A stretch of DNA of 64,000 nucleotides. Origin: Himantopus leucocephalus. Its lineage: Eukaryota; Chordata; Aves; Charadriiformes; Recurvirostridae. Location: assembly GCA_003993805.1 (NCBI GenBank), contig RSEF01000018.1, forward strand, positions 698,335-762,334. The letters run 5' to 3'. Below the pieces are notes generated by a model. It had not been told where the DNA came from and did no database searches. It worked only from the letters and a program-made list of their open reading frames with translations. Shown piece by piece: positions 58,001 to 64,000 of the stretch. The translations under genes were made by a program, and so were the position numbers. The first letter of the stretch is position 1. Each line of letters opens with the position of its first letter.

Positions 58001-61000
58001 CAGTGACTGCCCACCCCACCATAGTCCCCCAAAACAGAGCTTCCCATGATGGTAGCCATGAGTACCCCAGTGCCCAGTATCTCCCTCCTCAGCACAGCAT
58101 TCCCTCCCCTTCCCATGTTTTGGGAACAGTGATGCTGTTGAGCTGTGAAAAGACATAACTGCAGGAGACCGCACCAAGGATGATGCCAAACTCCCACCTC
58201 GCAATTGAGGAGACACCATGGGCAGTGCTGCCTGTCCCCCGGAGAAGGCTCTGTGGGGCTGTAGGCGCAAACCACACTACCCCCAGGATGGAGCGGGGGA
58301 AGCCCTGCACCTGCACTGTGATTGTGCTCCCCTCCCTGGTACCCAGAGGTAGGGTCAGGTACCATGAGCACTGCCACCAGCACAGTTGCTGATGCCCCGT
58401 GTGCAGCAGACTGTCCCTCGCCCGCAACACACCCCTGGAGCCACCGTGCACAGGAAAATCTACACTGCTTCATCTCACCTAGCTCTTCCTGGCTGACTCC
58501 TCTCCACAGATGCATGCAGCACACCACTGCTCTGACAAACTAAAAGGGCTCTTTTTACTACAGTCTGGAAGGAAAACCACAGAGAAGATGGTGTTAATAT
58601 GTATTTTTTCTAGTTTGTTTTTGTTTTTTTAAAGTCTTCTGCACAACTCAGTAAAGGCACTCTCTCTCCTGTAGAGCCCATACAGGCTGAGTCTCAGAGT
58701 ATCTGGTGGAAAATCAATCGCCACCAGTTGCAGGAGCTCAGTTGGCTGGAGGAGCTCGACTGAGAGACTCCTCTCACAAGTTATCTCGACACCCACAGGT
58801 GACTCCAGGACCAGCTACTCAGGATTCAGACAAGCACCCAAACAAGGAAAGAGGCTGAAGCTAAGGAACGTTTGTCTTACCCTGCATTGCATGAGTTAAG
58901 GGACCTGGTGTTTCCAGCCCACTCCATTCATCCAGCCTTTCCCTTCCAGGTACTAAAGAGTCACACAGGTCACATTGCTCCAGTATGTCCTCATGCTAGA
59001 GCTGCAGAGAGCTTTGTTTCCAAAAAGTCAGCCTCCTGCCCCAACATAAGTGTTGGGCTTCTTTAAGTGCATCTCCTAATTGTCGAGATTTATGAGGCCT
59101 CTACTGAAATGTTGAAGACAGCATTTAGAGTCCCTCAGTTCTTGTTCTGTTTAATTCATTCCCTTTTTCCCCGGGTTGCGATTCCAGCTCAGCATGTGAA
59201 GCTCTGCCATTGCCAGCAGGCTCTTTCATTTCCAAAATGAGGCAGATCGAAATCTCTGCAATTCTGTTCCTTTCCCTCTTGCGGTCTCTCTTCACCTTTT
59301 TTACAAGTTGTTTCATTGGCAAATTAACCGAGGGCCGGGCACTCTGTTCACTGTGCACACAGCCTGGCACTGGGGATATACATTCCTTTGGCCAGCAAGA
59401 ATGGCTTTCTTGTTTTCCTAAGGAGGACATCACATTTGCAACCAGAAAACTTCATCTTCTCTGTGAGCCAGTCCTACAACTTTATCTCCCCACTGTCTCC
59501 AGGGCTCTCTCTGAGGGACAGATTCAGGCTGAAGGACAAAAGCTTACTGATTCTGGTCACAGACTTGAACTTCTCTCTCCACAGCCAGAGAAATACCAAA
59601 ACCAACAAGTTTTGGGTACTCCAAGATTGGAACTTTCACCCTGAGGCATGCATCCTCACGGAGCAGTTTCCCTTGACATAGACTGGATGTGTACACTCAG
59701 GATGCAGGTGATCCATGAAAATGTCCAATTTTCTCCAGAAAAAGTTTAATTATATTAATAAGAAGGATTTAACTGAAGCAATGTGATCATTTTATCTATG
59801 AACTGAGAATCAACACAGGATGGTCATGTACCTGACTCCTACTTGTGCTTAATTCTTCTGCACTTTCCCGGACCTTCTGCTGCAGTCCAACTCAGCTAGT
59901 ACATACAGAGTTATCTATCCTTCTCTGGTCCTTCAGCACCTCTGCAAATCAGCCACCAAGAAGCACCCTCCCCAGCTGCAGCTAACATGGGTGGCCAGAG
60001 GCACAGGCTCTTTTGAGACCAATGAGTGAAGGCAACTATGGCATCTAGACTCAGTGCCTCAAGAGGACACTTCCAAGGTCCTCCACCAGACTATGGACGC
60101 TGGTCACACTCAGTGAGCCTTGTCTCTACTTCTCAAGGAACAGGAATCGTGACCTGGAAACTTCAGAGCAGTAAAAGAACCAGAAGCTGAACCAGCAGCA
60201 GAACAGAGCTCAGCTGCCCCCTCCCCTACCCCAAGAGGATCTCTCCACAGATGGGGTCCTTCAGAACTGTGCCAGCAGCTGTTGCTCTCCATTGAGTGCA
60301 GCCATTGAACAATCCCTCTCTAATTGGCATTGTTCGCTAAAAATAAACTCCTCCTGCTCAATGAAACACAACCAGGAAGACACAGATCCCCCAGGGCTTG
60401 GGCTATCCATCAGACCAGCTGCCCTCATGCATGGCTGTGATCCTGCTGCAGGAATGCCCAAGCTGCTGGTGGTGGCATGGGCAAGTACAGTTCTTCATTA
60501 GCTGGGTGGACTCTTGAAGGCTGTGACTGCGTGTCCTCCAGGTGCCAGCCCTTCCACAACATGTGGGACAGCTGCCTTGGCAGTAGGTCATGAGCACCCA
60601 GCACTCTCTACCCAAGAGGGAGTGTCCCATGGGTTTGGGTCCCTCCTGGGTGGTCATGTGCCCCCCTGCATCCCCAACAGTAAGAGCATGGTCCCAGGCA
60701 ACCAGCACAGAGACACTCCTATCCAAACGAGGGGAGGAAGGCAGATAGCAAACTTCATACGCTGAATTTTCTCAAACTAACTATAAATGGTAAAAACCTC
60801 AAAGTATTGCTTTCTCTGGAGGTTTTCATGCAAAATAACCCCGAGAACAGCAGCTTCAACTTTTATTCGGATGAGAAAACATTCTTTTATTTTGACATCA
60901 TCTTTGTCCGTTTTTATCATAGGGATAAAGTATCTTTTATCTGGACATAATGCATCAAGTTGCAGAGTGAGTCATAAAGTGAATCTATACAATTGAGCCA

Positions 61001-63788
61001 ACACGTCGTGCCTCGGTGAGGACTGGCGAAGTCTAAATGTCACACTTAAGGTACACAGCAATATACAGGCACCTCTGCTCTCCAAGCAAGCAGAGTCTGC
61101 TTCGGTTGAAGTGGCAGAAGAAGCCGTTGGTGTGACTTCAGAGATACTCATGTAAGGTTGTTGGAGAGCTGGGCATGGACCAGATCGCATGAGTCAAGCT
61201 TTCTCACACCTACTTAATCCATCAGAGATGCAAAGTTTATTGATCTGCCACAGATTTTGTTACATACACTGACATGTAGACAGGTGTGGGAGCTGCCGTG
61301 GGTTGATGGCTGATGCTCTCAGTGAGGACCGAGCAGAGCTTCCATCAGAAGCATACTTGGGTTCCCCATGTTTAGTGTCAGACATTCAGCAGATTAGCTC
61401 AGGGGCTGGAAGACACCAGGCCACAGGTCTGCACTGCTTGTATGGGAAGGCAACCCTTGCACAAACTGCAGACATGTACCATAAGTGTAAGAAAGCAGGA
61501 ATTCTTCCTGGATTGCTTCACACTCATGGTCCAGAGCCACCCTTGGTGAGACGTGTGTCTAATATTTATTCACCTTTTTTGGCAGGGACAGGGATATCCA
61601 AGCATCACATTGGCTCTGGAGTATTGTCATGGATAGCCTGTGTCTATCAGGATCTAACCTTCCTGTGGGCAGCAGCCACACCCCACCTTTTCCTTGTCCT
61701 GGAAAGGCTGCTGAGCCAGCTGAAGGTGAGGAGGAAGAGGGTCCCAAAGCATTACAGTGCCTTATGTCCCTGGGGCTCCCTGCACCCATCTTTTGCCACC
61801 ATGCAGGGTCCATACCAGAGCACAGGCAGGGCAGGGCTACATGGCACACCTGCTGCTTCAGAGGAAGTGTCACCACAGCAAATGGCCTTCCTTTAGGTGA
61901 GTCCCCAAAACTCTCATACCCGGCAGAGGAGTAAGAGCAAAGCACTAATCTAACCAGGTTGTGCTCCCTAAGGGCAAGCAGATATATCAAACCCATGTCA
62001 TGGGCAAGCCTTCAGACAAGCCCATGGTTGTCTTTGCAAGCCTCAGGACCAAGATAAGCAGTACAGCTTCCCAGAGCAGAGGATGTTTGGTGCTGGACAC
62101 CAGGCACCCCTCCAGAAAACTCAGACCATCATGCCAGGGGACAGTGGTGGCAGCAGTCTTCCCTCCTCACCTGGCCAGCCAGACCTCCCGGTGCACCTCA
62201 GTGGGGAGCAGGCTGTGAGGTGGGCACTGAACTGCCCTGGAGATGGAAGGAGTTTGCAGCTGGTGGTTGACTGGTGACCTGTGGGTGATGCAGACCTAAC
62301 GGTAGGTGTCCTCCACTCTCCTGCTCGCCATGTGAAGATCCATCCTGCTCTCTTTCCCCTCCTGGACACTATCAGAAAAAGGCACTGGCACCTCTGCAAG
62401 GGACATTCTTCCTGGGATGGGAAATTTCAGCTCTGGTCTGCTCAAGCTTCCCTGCCCAGCTCTTCCCAGAAAACTGGCTGTCCCAGGAGGTGCTGGTGGG
62501 CAAAAAGTGCCCATCATGGAGGGAGAGCACCGCACCACCTGCCCCAAGAGCTGCCAGTTTGGATCCCATGAGCCCATGCCAGGAAGGAAAAAGACCTGCT
62601 CTTTGTCCCCGTGTGGTGTTATTTCCCTGTAAAACCTTGCCATTAGTCAAACAGCAGAGGAGGACATGAGAAAATAAACTGACTTGCTTCTAACTACAAA
62701 CTGATCCAGCCACCTACCTATACAGGGGCTTGGGGGCTCACAGAGGCAGGAGTAGTTTATTAACAAACAGGTGAGGGCTGGAATGAGTCTTCTGATCCAA
62801 AAGCAGCTTTTGAGGGCTGCCTTTCTAGAGATGCCAGTGAACTGCCCTTGGCTGCTAAATGAGAGGAGGATTATGGGGAACACGGGGAGTCAGAGCTGTG
62901 GGTCCTGCCTGAGGCTGGGTTAGCAGCAGCATCGGCTCTGACTCTGCAAACCGGGACCTGGGCCACAGCTCAGCCCTCCCCAGGTGACAGATTTCCCCCA
63001 GTCAGTGACACAGAGACCTATCTCTTACTCCGCCAGGGAAGACAACGTGACTCAGCTTTTACCTACCATCTCCTCGGAAGGGTCTTTGACTCCCCAGAGC
63101 CCTCACCCACCCCCTCTCTCAACTCCTACAAAGCCGTTGGATTAAAATTCAAAGGTGAATGCACAGCAGGAAATGCTTTGATACCAGGAGACGGACCAGC
63201 CGAGGAATGTTACAGGATTTTTCCGTGGCTGTTTCTTCTCAAGCATGTACACAAGCAGCACTGGGTTATGCAACTTTGCATCAGTGCCTTTTAGCTGCTC
63301 CAGGAAGGGGAGAAGCGGGCATTACTTAGAACGCCCCACTCCTTAAATCAAGCTGAGAAATGTGCACTGGCACAAGCGGCAGGACTTGCAAAGTGTGCCG
63401 ATTCCAAGTGTTCCCACTGATTTGTACAACCCAGCACCTTTCCAAGAACAAGGGAAACTCTGAAAGCCCAAGGCAGTCTAATAACATGCAGTCCGATGGG
63501 AGTATATTTCTTGAGGGCCAATGGCGAAGTCCTTGTGGATGTGGCCTGCTTGGCTGACAGCGTAGCCTGTGACTGCGTGGCAGGGCCTGGAAAGCCACTC
63601 TGACAAATGCACCTGTCAGTAGCCGTATAGATTTGGATTCACTTGCACTGGGGAGGCAGCTCCCCTTAACCTTCCCACAGATGGTCTCCTTCCACCCCTG
63701 TGCTCCAGGAACACGCCACTGCTACCAGCTGCTCCACCATACTGGGCCACCTCAACAGCTGCACGACACAATCATGGTGTCCAGAGTC
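55019..63788. other. Unique non-coding sequence
   Basis: No firmly recognised gene. The window's longest open frame (264 codons, 55052-55846, +) lies here, Ser/Pro/His/Leu-rich with no domain I know. A 208-codon minus-strand frame (57901-58527) overlaps a 120-codon one (58089-58451) that faintly resembles an Ig-like domain (see findings). A 197-codon frame (61303-61896, +) is unrecognised. AT-rich islands without recognisable repeats: 56830-57180, 58545-58640, 59690-59790 and 60770-61000. The region is otherwise GC-moderate. Confidence 0.5.
56318..56393. repeat. Approximately 35-bp minisatellite, 2.2 copies
   Basis: Unit 1 (56318-56351) reads GGGTTAG.GGCTCC, then CACTGTCCCAGGC. Unit 2 (56352-56387) reads GGGTTAGCCGGCTCCC, then CACTGTCCCAGGC. 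A third GGTTAG follows at 56388. A 2-base length difference and several substitutions separate the units. A related GGGACACTGGG lies just upstream (56309). Confidence 0.85.
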
Positions 63789-63938
63789 AGTCCCCATCCC
63801 TGGAGGTGTTCAAGGCCAGGTTGGATGGGGCTTGGAGCAACCTGGTCTAGTGCGAGGTGTCCCTGCCCAGGGCAGGGGGGTTGGAACTCAATGATCTTCA
63901 AGGTCCCTTCCAACCTAAACCATTCTATGATTCTATGG
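63789..63938 (+). mobile_element. CR1 LINE 3' fragment with ORF2 C-terminus
   Basis: Starts with CCCCATCCCTGGAGGTGTTC (plus-strand coding for the PSLEVF motif), continues through AAGGCCAGGTTGGATGGGGC (KARLDGA) and the 3' UTR, and ends in CCATTCTATGATTCTATG. The last 25 or so residues of ORF2 are still recognisable, with Leu-Glu-Gln in place of the usual Leu-Ser-Asn at the end. It is very close in sequence to the 3' ends of the 10963 and 20028 copies. Confidence 0.94.
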
Positions 63939-64000
63939 TGACACATGAATGGCAGGAGACCTCAGCCTCAGGCTGGAGCAAAAGGGCATGGGAAGAAAGA
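63939..64000. other. Short unique tail of the window
   Basis: Sixty bases of unique sequence to the window edge, with nothing recognisable. Confidence 0.6.

Noticed and set aside
61303..61896. 197-codon plus-strand frame considered as a retroviral pol remnant
   Set aside because: No zinc-binding or catalytic integrase or reverse-transcriptase motif could be placed in it.
1..64000. Bacterial or phage-type systems (CRISPR arrays, operons, toxin-antitoxin, defence islands)
   Set aside because: No spaced direct-repeat array, no ribosome-binding-site-led gene strings and no recognisable prokaryotic protein; the repeat content is that of a bird nuclear genome.

Overview
The window reads as vertebrate, almost certainly bird, nuclear DNA and not as microbial or plasmid sequence. 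The main evidence is CR1, the dominant LINE of bird genomes. Nine CR1 pieces carry the diagnostic 3' end (the ATTCTATG-type 8-bp repeat, next to the AAGGTCCCTTCCAACC-like tail), and three of them keep recognisable ORF2 reverse-transcriptase sequence. There are no operons, no ribosome-binding-site-led gene strings, no CRISPR arrays, no rRNA or tRNA genes that I can recognise, and no open frame that matches a known cellular protein. The longest open frame (264 codons, 55052-55846, +) is Ser/Pro-rich and unrecognised. I conclude that the window is intergenic or intronic, and I annotate no cellular protein-coding gene.

Layout. 1-5408: unique sequence, GC-rich at first, then AT-rich. 5409-5603: CR1 interrupted by an assembly gap. 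5604-10962: unique sequence with two microsatellites. 10963-11797: the most complete CR1, with a readable ORF2 C-terminus. 11798-20027: unique sequence with a diverged 49-bp tandem duplication, a CAGATGT-rich AT island and a CpG-rich block (19480-19790). 20028-20513: CR1. 22126-22198: CR1 3' tail. 24470-24880: T-rich stretch that may be an old LINE relic on the minus strand. 25205-25400: CR1 with an assembly gap. 25401-40257: unique sequence with a triplet-repeat tract, a second CpG-rich block (29680-30050) holding a 41-bp tandem duplication, a 20-bp minisatellite, and an old L3/CR1-like relic (about 33230-33600). 40258-40520: CR1 of a different subfamily. 40521-52522: unique. 52523-52582: CR1 tail. 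52859-53214: LTR-like segment with a TATA box and a poly(A) signal. 54859-55018: CR1 with an assembly gap. 55019-63788: unique, with a 35-bp minisatellite and a GATA-rich AT island. 63789-63938: CR1 tail.

Two things stand out. First, each of the three 100-N gaps interrupts a CR1 copy. Comparison with the uninterrupted copies here suggests each gap hides roughly 300-730 bases, so the nominal size of 100 is wrong. Second, several AT-rich islands in GC-rich surroundings, two CpG-rich blocks, two candidate exons with matching splice sites and one Ig-like reading frame deserve a conservation or transcript check. I found no convincing new biological system. The speculative items are marked as such.
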